Below, piece by piece: positions 47,248-55,575 of a stretch of DNA of 64,000 nucleotides; positions within the stretch are counted from its first letter, which is position 1; each line of letters begins with the position of its first letter. Source of the DNA: Nocardioides silvaticus (GTDB lineage: Bacteria > Actinomycetota > Actinomycetes > Propionibacteriales > Nocardioidaceae); assembly GCF_003160695.1 (NCBI RefSeq), contig NZ_QGDD01000014.1:1-64000 (forward strand), in the 5' to 3' direction. Under the pieces are notes generated by a model, which was not told the DNA's origin, did not search any database, and saw only the letters and a program-made list of their open reading frames with translations. Both the position numbers and the translations under genes were made by a program.

Positions 47248-48822
47248 GTGAAGAAGCTGATCGTGGCGGTCGTCGTGATCTGGGCCCTCGTCGTCGCCGT
47301 CGGCGTGACGGTCGGCGTCGTGCTGGTGACGGGGGACGACGACGGGGACGACTCGACCGGCGGTGACCGCACGACGCCGGCCTCGTCCGCGGAGCCCTCG
47401 GTGACCGACAGCGGGTCCGGGCCCACCGCCCCGGTGCCGGCGGGCTTGGAGTCCTTCTACTCCCAGCAGATCGCGTGGGAGGGCTGCGGCGACAACGAGT
47501 GCGGCACCCTCGAGGTGCCGCTCGACTACGCGGAGCCGGACGGCGAGACGATCGAGATCAACCTCGAGGTGGCGCCGGCGACCGGTGACCGGATCGGTGC
47601 GATGGTGGTCAACCCGGGCGGTCCGGGCGCCCCAGGGACGTCGGTCCCCGAGAACGCCGACTTCTACTTTGCCTCCGAGCTGCGCGAGCGCTTCGACATC
47701 GTCGGGTTCGACCCGCGCGGCACCGGCGACTCCAGCCCGGTCGACTGCCTGTCCGACCCCGAGCTCGACGACTACGTCGCCGGCGACCCCGATCCCGACA
47801 ACCGCGCGGAGGTCGCGGAGTTCGTCGACCTCGGCGAGGAGTTCTGGGAGGGCTGCGAGGAGAAGTCCGGTGACCTCGGCAACCACGTCAGCACGATCGA
47901 GGTCGCCCGCGACATGGACGTGCTGCGGGCAGCGCTCGGCGAGCAGAAGCTGCCGTACTTCGGCTTCTCCTACGGCACCCGCCTCGGTGCGACGTACGCC
48001 TCGCTCTTCCCCGACAACGTCGGTCCGTTCGTCCTCGACGGCGCGGTCGACCCGAGCCTGTCGAGCTTGGAGGGGTCGCTGAGCCAGGCCAAGGGCTTCG
48101 AGACCGCGCTGCGGGCCTACCTCGAGGACTGCGTCGACGGCGGCGACTGCTTCCTCGGCGACTCCGTCGACGAGGGCCTGCGCACGATCAGCGACCTGCT
48201 CGACGAGATCGACGCCGACCCGCTGCCGACGGGGGAGGAGCGCGACCTCACGGTCGGCAACGCGTTCTTCGGCCTGGTGACACCGCTGTACTCCAAGGAC
48301 AACTGGTCCTACCTCGACATCGGCCTGCAGGAGGCGCTCGAGGGTGACGGCAGCACGCTGCTGTTCCTGTCCGACGCCTACGGCTCGCGCGAGAACGGCA
48401 CCTACACCGACAACAGCCTCGAGGCGATCAGCGTCGTCAACTGCCTGGACGACCCCTGGTCGATCCCGGCGAAGAAGGTGCCGTCGTACTTCGACGAGTT
48501 CGAGAAGGCCTCGCCGACCTTCGGCACCGTGTTCGCCTGGGGCCTCACCGCCTGCCAGGGCACGCCGTTCGGGACCACCGAGCCGGAGATCGAGGTCGAC
48601 GGCGCGGGCGCCGGCCCGATCGTCGTCATCGGCACGACGCGCGACCCGGCGACGCCGTACGAGGAGGCGGTGGCGATGGCCGAGCAGCTCGAGTCGGGCG
48701 TGCTGCTCACCCGCGACGGCGACGGCCACACCGGCTACAACAAGGGCAACGCCTGCATCGACGACACGGTCCACGCCTACTTCGTCGACGGCACGGTCCC
48801 CGACGACGGCACGGAGTGCTGA
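47248..48822 (+). CDS. Secreted alpha/beta hydrolase, tripeptidyl aminopeptidase-like
   Basis: A 524-residue exported hydrolase of the SlpD/Tap family. One N-terminal hydrophobic segment is followed by an Asp/Thr/Ser linker. Oxyanion region VVNPGGPGAPGTS, nucleophile elbow YFGFSYGTRLG with the serine in GFSYG, Asp in TTRDPATPY and His in GDGHTGYN near the end form the triad; the C-terminal TAP domain carries two Cys pairs. These enzymes remove tripeptides from exported proteins. GTG 47248 has GAGGAG upstream, and holB ends 8 bases earlier. Confidence 0.88.
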   Translation: MKKLIVAVVVIWALVVAVGVTVGVVLVTGDDDGDDSTGGDRTTPASSAEPSVTDSGSGPTAPVPAGLESFYSQQIAWEGCGDNECGTLEVPLDYAEPDGETIEINLEVAPATGDRIGAMVVNPGGPGAPGTSVPENADFYFASELRERFDIVGFDPRGTGDSSPVDCLSDPELDDYVAGDPDPDNRAEVAEFVDLGEEFWEGCEEKSGDLGNHVSTIEVARDMDVLRAALGEQKLPYFGFSYGTRLGATYASLFPDNVGPFVLDGAVDPSLSSLEGSLSQAKGFETALRAYLEDCVDGGDCFLGDSVDEGLRTISDLLDEIDADPLPTGEERDLTVGNAFFGLVTPLYSKDNWSYLDIGLQEALEGDGSTLLFLSDAYGSRENGTYTDNSLEAISVVNCLDDPWSIPAKKVPSYFDEFEKASPTFGTVFAWGLTACQGTPFGTTEPEIEVDGAGAGPIVVIGTTRDPATPYEEAVAMAEQLESGVLLTRDGDGHTGYNKGNACIDDTVHAYFVDGTVPDDGTEC

Positions 48823-48964
48823 CCCACCGGTCGGGAGGAGCGGATCGGTCTAGACCAATTCGCTTATCTAGCTCAACGAAATTTGCCGATCACCGCCGCC
48901 GTATCGGATAGTGCAATTGCTGCGACGCTCCATCGCAGCAATTCCAGGGGGACGGTGTATTGCC

Positions 48965-49867
48965 ATGACGTCAATTGTGCTCGAACGCACGCTCCAGCTC
49001 GATGCGGGACCGCATCGCTCGACTCTCGGTCGTCTCGACAACCTGATCGCGACCTTTCCGGACACCGCCGAGGCGGCGCGGCGCGCAGAGGTGCTGACGA
49101 ACCTCCTCGCCGTCGTCGCTCGCGGCGGGCCCGAGGACTACGCCCGCACCGCGGAGCTCGTCCGCCGGCACGGCCACCGCGCGGTCGCGGCCCTGCAGAG
49201 CGAGTTCGACGGCCACTTCAGCGTGGGCGCGAACCTGCCCTTCACGACCAGCGCGCTCGTCAAGCTCTCGCGTGCGGGCCAGATCGACCACCTGCTGCGC
49301 CGGGCCGGCCACTCGCCCGCCGAGGCGGAGGAGATCGCCACCGTGTGCGGCCGGACGGCCTTCTGGCTGCTGATGCAGGGCATCGACGACGCCGACTGCG
49401 CGCCGGTCCCGAGGACGGTCGAGCGCTTCCGCGGCCTGCTCGAGCAGCACGGCGCCGGCGCCTGGCGACAGGTGCTCGCCAACGTGGCCGCGAACCCGTG
49501 GAGCCCCGACGCGAGCCGGCTGCACGCCCTCGCGGTCGAGGCCGGCCTGCCGGCCCCCGCCGAGGCGATCGCCGCCTGCGCGGAGGTCTACCGCAAGCGG
49601 CACGAGGAGGCCGACCGGCTCGAGGTCGCGATGGAGATCCGCCGCCTGGTTGCGATCAGCGGCTGCAGCCAGCGCCAGTTCGCGCGCTATGTCGGCACGT
49701 CGGCGCCGCGGCTCTCGACGTACGTCAACGGCGCGGTGACCCCGTCGGCCGCGATGATGCTGCGCATCACCCGCTACGCCCACGAGCTCGCCAAGCGGGC
49801 CCAGGCAGCCGACGCGGGCACCCCGGTCCCCGAGGTGCCCTGGGCCCAGCTGCGCGCCTCCGCCTGA
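48965..49867 (+). CDS. HTH-containing protein of unknown function
   Basis: A 300-residue soluble, helical protein. The last 75 residues hold a Cro/CI-like helix-turn-helix (LVAISGCSQRQFARYVGTSA then RLSTYVNGAVTPSAAMMLRI); the first 220 residues are unfamiliar and may form an effector or toxin-antitoxin-type module (HRSTLGRLDNLIATFPD). The 142 bases upstream are the most AT-rich local patch, with ATTCGCTTATCTAG and AACGAAATTTGCC, so the gene has its own promoter. Its leader lacks a clear ribosome site. It stands just before tRNA-Thr and could be part of a genomic-island junction. Confidence 0.7.
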   Translation: MTSIVLERTLQLDAGPHRSTLGRLDNLIATFPDTAEAARRAEVLTNLLAVVARGGPEDYARTAELVRRHGHRAVAALQSEFDGHFSVGANLPFTTSALVKLSRAGQIDHLLRRAGHSPAEAEEIATVCGRTAFWLLMQGIDDADCAPVPRTVERFRGLLEQHGAGAWRQVLANVAANPWSPDASRLHALAVEAGLPAPAEAIAACAEVYRKRHEEADRLEVAMEIRRLVAISGCSQRQFARYVGTSAPRLSTYVNGAVTPSAAMMLRITRYAHELAKRAQAADAGTPVPEVPWAQLRASA

Positions 49868-49969
49868 CCGACCCCCGCCGGTTTCGTCGCACCCCGACGC
49901 CGCCGGTATGCTTCCGCGGGTTGCCACGGCGGCTGCTCGACCCCTGGGTCGGGAAGCATCCCGAAGCAC

Positions 49970-50045
49970 GCCGCCTTAGCTCAGTCGGTAGAGCGGCTCA
50001 CTCGTAATGAGCAGGTCGTCGGTTCGATTCCGACAGGCGGCTCCA
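49970..50045 (+). tRNA. tRNA-Thr (anticodon CGT)
   Basis: All arms fold: acceptor GCCGCCT with AGGCGGC, D arm GCTC/GAGC, anticodon stem GGCTCA/TGAGC with loop CTCGTAA (anticodon CGT, 50003-50005), T arm GTCGG-TTCGATT-CCGAC, discriminator T and encoded CCA. It reads ACG codons. Confidence 0.96.
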
Positions 50046-50047
50046 CC

Positions 50048-50076
50048 GGAACCCGGTCCCTGAGGGGCCGGGTTCC
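50048..50076 (+). terminator. Terminator of tRNA-Thr
   Basis: GGAACCCGGTCCC-tga-GGGGCCGGGTTCC forms a 13-bp stem with a G-T pair and a 3-base loop directly after the tRNA. Confidence 0.85.
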
Positions 50077-50251
50077 TGCGTCTCCAGAGGTGTGGGAAGC
50101 AGCCGGCGCTAGTCCTTTCTGACTACTGATCCGCGGCCGAACTGAGGGCGAAGCGGTATCAGAAGTGGACATATTCTTGGCACCTGGATAGGAACCGCTC
50201 CCGGACCCGTCCGCCGGCCGATGCCCCAACCTCCCGACGGATGGTCTTGTC

Positions 50252-53200
50252 ATGTCCCACCTTCCCCTGCGGCGCCCCCGCCGTCTGCTTCCGGTCCCGG
50301 CAGTCGTCCCCGCAGTCATCGCCGCCGTTCTCGCCGTGACCGCGACGGTCTCGGTCGACGACGCGGCCGCGGCGGACGGCTCGGTCACGACGATCAGCGA
50401 GCTGCGCGCCGCGAGCGGCAGCTGCACCGGCACCCGGACGGCGCCGACCACGATCACGCTCGCGGCCGACATCGTCGCCCCGGACGCCCAGGTGGACGTC
50501 GGCTGTCACGCGATCCTCTCCCTCGCCGGACACGACCTGACCGTCCGCAACGTGGTGATCGCCGGCGGCCGGGCACTGACCGTCACCGACACCGGCACCG
50601 GGGGCACCCTCACCGCCGACGCCGGGGCCACCTCCGACGTCGCCGGCATCCAGAACACCCTTGCCACCCTCACCGTCGCCAGCGGCACCGTCGTCGCAAC
50701 CGGCGGCCAGCGCGCCGCGGGCATCGGCGGTGGACCGTCCGGCAACGGCGGAGCCACGAAGATCACCGGCGGCACCGTCATCGCCTCGAGCGTCAACACC
50801 GCGGAGACCGGCAGCTCGGCGATCGGTCCGGGGGACGGTGGGTCGTCCTTCGGGACGTTGGCGGTGACCGGCGGACTGCTGCGGCTGCCCTCGGGCATCC
50901 TGCGGGTCCCGAACTCCACCGGCGTGGAGATCGCCGTCGGGGCCGCCGGTGTGATCGACGGCTCCGGCGGATCAGGCGCGACGTACGCCACCGTCGTGGG
51001 CGCCGGTCAGATCGACAACCGCGGGCGGATCCTGTTGCCGAGCGAGAAGGTCACGGCCGCGGGCGTCACGGTCACCGGCCTGCACTACGCCGTCAGCTTC
51101 AACACCCAGGGCGGGTCCGCTGCGCCCGCCCCGGTGACCGTGTTCGCCAGCACGTTCGCGCGCGGCGCGCGCACCTTCCCGGCGAGTCCGACCAAGTCGG
51201 GCGCGAGCTTCACCGCCTGGAACAGCGCCGCCGACGGCAGCGGCGTCCGCGTGGCGGCCACCGATGTGCTGCGCGGGGCCAGCGTCGACGGCGCCCCCGT
51301 GCCCATCACTGCGTATGCGCAGTGGCGGGTCGCCACCGTGGTCCCTGCGATCACCGCCATCACGCCGACCTCCGGTCCACCGAGCGGCGGCACCAGCGTC
51401 GTGATCACCGGCACCGGGTTCACCGGGGCGACCAAGGTGCTCTTCGGCACGGCGCCGGCGGCCAGCTTCACCGTGGACTCCGCGACCCGGATCACGGCGG
51501 TCTCGCCGCCGTCGGCGACCGTCGGGGTCCGAGCGATCACGGTGACGACCCCGGGCGGGGTCAGCCCGGCCGTCACCGCCGGTCGGTTCACCTACGCCGC
51601 GCCGGCCCCGGTCCCGGTGCTCACCTCGATCGCGCCCGCATCCGGGCCGGTCGCGGGGGGTACGTCCGTGGTGGTGAAGGGCACCGGGTTCACCGGGGCG
51701 ACCAAGGTGCTCTTCGGGACCGCGCCGGCGACCCGCTTCACGGTGAACTCCGCGACCCAGATAACCGCGGTCTCGCCGCCGTCGGCGACGCCCGGTGCGC
51801 AGGCGATCACGGTGACGACCGCGGGCGGCGTCAGCGCGGCGGTCACCGCGGCAGCGTTCACCTACGCCGCCCCGGCTCCGGCGGTCACCTCGATCGCGCC
51901 GTCGTCCGGTCCGATCGCCGGGGGCACCGACGTGGTGATCAAGGGCACCGGGTTCACCGGCGCCACCAAGGTGCTCTTCGGCACGGCGCCGGCAGCCAGC
52001 TTCACCGTGGACTCCGCGACCCAGATCACCGCGGTCTCGCCGACGTCGGCGACCACCGGGCTCAGGGCGGTCACGGTGACGACGGCGAGCGGGACCAGCG
52101 CGGCGGTCACCGCGGCAGCGTTCACCTACACCGCCCCGGTCCCGGTGCTCACCTCGATCGCGCCGTCGTCCGGCCCGATCGCCGGGGGCACCGCCGTCGT
52201 GATCACGGGCACCGGTTTCAGCGGTGCCACCAGGGTCAAGTTCGGGAACGCGGGGCTCGCCCCCAGCTTCACCGTGGACTCCGCGACCCAGATCACCGCC
52301 ATCTCGCCGCCGTCGACGGCGATCGGGCTTCGCGCGATCACGGTGACCACCCCGGGCGGCACCAGCGCCTACGTCGATGCTGGTGGTTTCACCTACACCG
52401 CCCCGGCGCCCTCCGTGACGACGATCTCGCCGTCGTCCGGCCCCCTGAGCGGCGGCACGAACGTGGTGATCACCGGTAACAACTTCACCGGTGCCACCAG
52501 GGTGACCTTCGGCGTGGCCGGGCACGCGCCCAGCTTCACCGTGGACTCCCCGACCCAGATCACCGCGGTCTCACCGCCGTCGACGACGATCGCGCTCCGG
52601 GCCATCACGGTGACGACCGTGGGCGGCACCAGTGCCTATGCCGACGCCGGCGTGTTCGCCTACGTCGCGAAGCCCGCGGTCACCGCGATCTCGCCGTCGT
52701 CCGGCCCCCAGAGCGGAGGTACGACCGTGGTGATCGCCGGCACCGGGTTCACCGGAGCCACCGAGGTGGTCTTCGGCGACGCCGGGCCCGCGAGCAGCTT
52801 CACCGTCGACAACGCCTACCGCATCACGGCGACCTCACCGTCCTCGGACACCGCGGGCCTCCAGCCGATCTCGGTCGTCACGCCGGGTGGTGCGAGCGCG
52901 GAGACGGACGCGGGCAGCTTCACCTACGTCGCGCGGCCCGCCGTCACCGGGGTCTCGCCGGCCTCGGGTCCGACGACCGGGGGCACGAGCGTGGTGATCA
53001 CGGGCACCGACTTCACCGGAGCCACGGAGGTGGTCTTCGGCGCGGCCGGACCCGCGAGCAGCTTCACCGTGGACTCCCCGACCCGGATCACCGCGACGTC
53101 CCCGTCCACGGCCACGATCGGGGCTCGCCACGTCTCGGTGACCACGACCGGAGGTGCCAGCGCCGAGGTCGACGCCGACCTGTTCACCTACACCCCCGTG

Positions 53201-54247
53201 ATCACCCGGGTCACGCCGTCGGCGGGCCCGATGAGCGGAGGCACGGAGGTGGTGATCACCGGCACCGGGTTCACCGACGCCACCGAGGTCACCTTCGGCG
53301 ATGCCGGGCCCGCCGCTGCTTTCACCGTCGACTCCGCCACCCGGATCACCGCGACGTCTCCTGCCGCGTCCGACACCGGCGCCCGGAACATCCGGGTGAC
53401 CACCGCGGACGGTGTGATCACGGGTGTGGAGCCGGCTGCGGACCGGTTCACCTACACCGAACAACCCGACGCGTGTGGTGATCTGCTCCTCAAGGAGGAC
53501 GGCAGCACCTGGACGTGCTCCTTCGTCGACGACTTCGACGGAGACTCGCTCGACCCGACCAAGTGGGCCACCCAGGACACCTCGCTCACCGGCTTCAGGT
53601 CCGGCCAGACCTGCTACCGGAACACGCCCGAGAACGTCGACGTCCACAACGGGGAGCTGCGGCTCACGGCCCGGCGCGAGGCGGAGGAGATTGCCTGCCA
53701 CAACGTGCTGCTCGGTGCGTTCTCCACCCCGTACACCGGCGGCACGATCGGGACCCGGGGCAAGTTCTCCCAGACGTACGGCCGGTTCGAGGTGCGGGCG
53801 AAGTATCCCGAGACGACCGTCCCCGGCCTCCACGGCGGTTTCTGGGCCATGCCGGTCGACAGCGTCTACGGCGCCTGGCCGGCCTCGGGCGAGATCGACA
53901 TCGCGGAGTGGTGGTCGAACGCGCCCAACCACGTGCTGCCGACGCTCCACTACCTCGGGGACACGATCGACGACACGGGCGTCGGCTGCCAGGTCAGCAC
54001 ACCGAGCAGCTACCACACCTACACGATGGAGTGGTCGCCCGAGGAGATCCGGTTCTTCATCGACGGCGACCTGTGCTTCGAGCGCCCGTTGAGCGTGACC
54101 GGCCTCCTCGGCGGGAAGCCGTTCGACCAGCCGTTCAGCATGATCCTCACCATGGGGGTCGACCTGCCGTGGGGGCCGAACGCGGTGACCGAGGCCACGG
54201 AGCTGCCCGCGACGTACACCGTCGACTACGCCAAGGTGTGGCGCTGA
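50252..54247 (+). CDS. Secreted multi-IPT/TIG protein with GH16 glucanase domain
   Basis: A 1331-residue exported protein. Signal peptide (LLPVPAVVPAVIAAVLAV), then a Gly/Thr-rich beta-helix-like region to about residue 270, one InlB B-type repeat (VSFNTQGGSAAPAP ... FTAWNSAADGSG, near 285-340), eight IPT/TIG repeats of about 88 residues (about 365-1070), and a GH16 domain (about 1085-1331). The GH16 active site is GEIDIAEWW, with E1214, D1216 and E1219 as nucleophile, helper and acid/base. It probably binds and cuts beta-glucans such as laminarin at the cell surface. No sorting signal or membrane anchor was seen at the C-terminus, so it may be released. Confidence 0.9.
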   Translation: MSHLPLRRPRRLLPVPAVVPAVIAAVLAVTATVSVDDAAAADGSVTTISELRAASGSCTGTRTAPTTITLAADIVAPDAQVDVGCHAILSLAGHDLTVRNVVIAGGRALTVTDTGTGGTLTADAGATSDVAGIQNTLATLTVASGTVVATGGQRAAGIGGGPSGNGGATKITGGTVIASSVNTAETGSSAIGPGDGGSSFGTLAVTGGLLRLPSGILRVPNSTGVEIAVGAAGVIDGSGGSGATYATVVGAGQIDNRGRILLPSEKVTAAGVTVTGLHYAVSFNTQGGSAAPAPVTVFASTFARGARTFPASPTKSGASFTAWNSAADGSGVRVAATDVLRGASVDGAPVPITAYAQWRVATVVPAITAITPTSGPPSGGTSVVITGTGFTGATKVLFGTAPAASFTVDSATRITAVSPPSATVGVRAITVTTPGGVSPAVTAGRFTYAAPAPVPVLTSIAPASGPVAGGTSVVVKGTGFTGATKVLFGTAPATRFTVNSATQITAVSPPSATPGAQAITVTTAGGVSAAVTAAAFTYAAPAPAVTSIAPSSGPIAGGTDVVIKGTGFTGATKVLFGTAPAASFTVDSATQITAVSPTSATTGLRAVTVTTASGTSAAVTAAAFTYTAPVPVLTSIAPSSGPIAGGTAVVITGTGFSGATRVKFGNAGLAPSFTVDSATQITAISPPSTAIGLRAITVTTPGGTSAYVDAGGFTYTAPAPSVTTISPSSGPLSGGTNVVITGNNFTGATRVTFGVAGHAPSFTVDSPTQITAVSPPSTTIALRAITVTTVGGTSAYADAGVFAYVAKPAVTAISPSSGPQSGGTTVVIAGTGFTGATEVVFGDAGPASSFTVDNAYRITATSPSSDTAGLQPISVVTPGGASAETDAGSFTYVARPAVTGVSPASGPTTGGTSVVITGTDFTGATEVVFGAAGPASSFTVDSPTRITATSPSTATIGARHVSVTTTGGASAEVDADLFTYTPVITRVTPSAGPMSGGTEVVITGTGFTDATEVTFGDAGPAAAFTVDSATRITATSPAASDTGARNIRVTTADGVITGVEPAADRFTYTEQPDACGDLLLKEDGSTWTCSFVDDFDGDSLDPTKWATQDTSLTGFRSGQTCYRNTPENVDVHNGELRLTARREAEEIACHNVLLGAFSTPYTGGTIGTRGKFSQTYGRFEVRAKYPETTVPGLHGGFWAMPVDSVYGAWPASGEIDIAEWWSNAPNHVLPTLHYLGDTIDDTGVGCQVSTPSSYHTYTMEWSPEEIRFFIDGDLCFERPLSVTGLLGGKPFDQPFSMILTMGVDLPWGPNAVTEATELPATYTVDYAKVWR
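51345..53462 (+). repeat. Eight tandem IPT-encoding repeats, about 264 bp each
   Basis: Each unit encodes ISPSSGP..GGT.VVITGTGF through to VTT.GGTSA..DAG.FTY. Units 1-3 share long DNA identities (for example CACCGGGTTCACCGGGGCGA), whereas units 5-8 are more diverged, implying recent duplication at the 5' end. Confidence 0.9.
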
Positions 54248-54258
54248 CGCACCGGCCT

Positions 54259-54291
54259 GGTGCGGTTGGGCTCCTGGAGCCCAACCGCACC
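54259..54291 (+). terminator. Terminator after the GH16 gene
   Basis: GGTGCGGTTGGGCTC-ctg-GAGCCCAACCGCACC, a perfect 15-bp stem with 3-base loop 12 bases after the stop. Confidence 0.88.
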
Positions 54292-54332
54292 CCGGCGCAC
54301 GTTGTGTCGGGCCCCCGTGCCACGATTTTCCC

Positions 54333-54575
54333 ATGGCCCTGACCGACACCGAGCTGGCGATGCTCGAGCTGGAGCGCTCGTGGTTCACCGTCGCCGGCAC
54401 CAAGGACGAAGCGATCCGCGAGCGGTTCGGCATGTCCAGCGCGGCCTACTACCAGGCGCTCAACGCGCTGATCGAGCGCGAGGACGCCGTCGAGGCCGAC
54501 CCGCTGACCGTGCGCCGGCTCCGCCGCATGCGCGACCGGCGTCGGGCCGAGCGCGCCGGGCGCCGGGTCATCTGA
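54333..54575 (+). CDS. DUF3263 protein
   Basis: An 80-residue basic protein found throughout actinobacteria. Key blocks: MLELERSWFTVAGTKDEAIR, RFGMSSAAYYQALNALIERE and DPLTVRRLRRMRDRRR. The middle part looks like a helix-turn-helix, so DNA binding is plausible, but the function is not known. Its stop overlaps the convergent thioesterase gene by eight bases. Confidence 0.92.
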   Translation: MALTDTELAMLELERSWFTVAGTKDEAIRERFGMSSAAYYQALNALIEREDAVEADPLTVRRLRRMRDRRRAERAGRRVI

Positions 54576-55056
54576 CCGACGGTCGCTCCCGGAGCTCGAC
54601 CGGCGGACCGGCGTAGGCCGCCAGGTCCGCGCGCACCTCGTCCGACATCCGCCACGGGGCGGCGGCGCTGTGGTCCCACAGCACCAGCGACGTCTCCGCG
54701 ACCAGGGCGGGCGGGTGGTCCGCCACGACCCGGAGCTCGGAAGCGATGCTGAACGACGAGCCGCCGACGTGGCTCACCCACATCCGCACCAGGAACGGCT
54801 GGAACGGCACCCAGCGCATCTCGGCGTGGTAGTCGATCCGCTGCGCGCCCACCAGCTCGGGGATGCCGTCGGGAACCCTTCCCATCAGGCCCGGGCGCTC
54901 GCCCGAGAGGTCCGGCATCGGCGCGAACCGCAGGAGCTGGATCCGCGCCTCGTCGAGCACCCGGATCGCCTCGACGTTGTCGACGTGACCACCGAGGTTC
55001 ACGTCGCGCAGCCGCGCCTGGATCTCGCACTCGTACACAGGGTTGTCAGGAGCCAC
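54568..55056 (-). CDS. Hotdog-fold acyl-CoA thioesterase
   Basis: A 162-residue 4HBT-like thioesterase: YECEIQARLRDVNLGGHVDN is the hotdog active-site strand and helix, with the Asn-x-Gly-His-Val-Asp-Asn block typical of YbgC/FadM relatives, and RIDYHAEMRWVPFQPFLVRM the second strand. It hydrolyses acyl-CoA thioesters. GTG 55056 was chosen for GGAAGG eight bases upstream; the alternative ATG at 55101 falls inside the MarR palindrome and adds no conserved residues. It is divergent from marR and likely part of its regulon. Confidence 0.87.
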   Translation of the reverse strand: MAPDNPVYECEIQARLRDVNLGGHVDNVEAIRVLDEARIQLLRFAPMPDLSGERPGLMGRVPDGIPELVGAQRIDYHAEMRWVPFQPFLVRMWVSHVGGSSFSIASELRVVADHPPALVAETSLVLWDHSAAAPWRMSDEVRADLAAYAGPPVELRERPSVR

Positions 55057-55096
55057 CCGCGCATCCTTCCACCCCTCCGCGATGGTGGATGCGTCA

Positions 55097-55122
55097 ACCA
55101 TTCTCGCTAGAATGGTGGTGTG
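55097..55122 (+). promoter_or_regulatory. Palindromic operator and promoter at a leaderless marR start
   Basis: ACCATTCTCGCTAGAATGGT (55097-55116) has perfect 8-base arms. Its right arm contains TAGAAT (55108-55113), an ideal -10 box, whose expected transcription start coincides with the GTG start codon at 55120. No ribosome site precedes the GTG, so the mRNA is probably leaderless and repressed by the MarR protein itself. Confidence 0.65.
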
Positions 55123-55575
55123 TCCGGACCATGGCTCGACGACGACCAGCAGCAGACCTGGCGGGCGTGGCTCGACGTCTACGCCCGCTTGTTCGCGCGG
55201 CTGAGCCGCGAGCTGCAGGCCGATAGCGGGCTCTCCCTCCAGGACTACGACGTGCTGGTGGCGCTGACCGACGAGCCGGACCGCAGCGTCCGGATGCGAG
55301 ACCTCGGGGTGAGCCTGCAGTGGGAGAAGAGCCGCCTGTCCAAGCACGTCACCCGGATGGCCGCGCGCGGCCTGGTCGCCCGGCGCGAGTGCGCCGACGA
55401 CCGCCGCGGCGCGTTCGTCGACATCACCGAGGCCGGGCTGGAGGCGATCCGCGCGGCCGCCCCGGCGCACGCCGCCCTGGTCAAGGAGGTCTTCTTCGAC
55501 GGCCTCGACCCCGAGCAGGTGCGCGAGCTCGGCGCCATCTGCGCGGGCGTCCTCGAGCGGCTGTCAGCCGAGTAG
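55120..55575 (+). CDS. MarR-family transcriptional regulator
   Basis: A 151-residue winged-helix repressor. Recognition region MRDLGVSLQWEKSRLSKHVT and wing RRECADDRRGAFVDITEAGL (the DxRG motif of MarR). N- and C-terminal helices form the dimer interface. The ligand is unknown. It probably represses its own gene and the divergent thioesterase through the palindrome at 55097-55116. Its end overlaps the convergent flavoprotein gene by 12 bases. Confidence 0.92.
   Translation: MSGPWLDDDQQQTWRAWLDVYARLFARLSRELQADSGLSLQDYDVLVALTDEPDRSVRMRDLGVSLQWEKSRLSKHVTRMAARGLVARRECADDRRGAFVDITEAGLEAIRAAAPAHAALVKEVFFDGLDPEQVRELGAICAGVLERLSAE

Noticed and set aside
50077..50251. Leader of the GH16 gene searched for a riboswitch or promoter
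   Set aside because: It is somewhat AT-richer (ACATATTCTTGGC) but no complete promoter or conserved RNA fold could be supported.
50972..52525. Long antisense open frame opposite the IPT repeats (and shorter ones at 264-bp intervals)
   Set aside because: They recur with the period of the IPT repeats and have Arg/Gly/Asp-rich composition; they are frame shadows of a high-GC repetitive gene.
55057..55101. Upstream ATG of the thioesterase gene at 55101
   Set aside because: It lies inside the MarR palindrome, lacks a ribosome site and adds no conserved residues; GTG 55056 has GGAAGG at good spacing.
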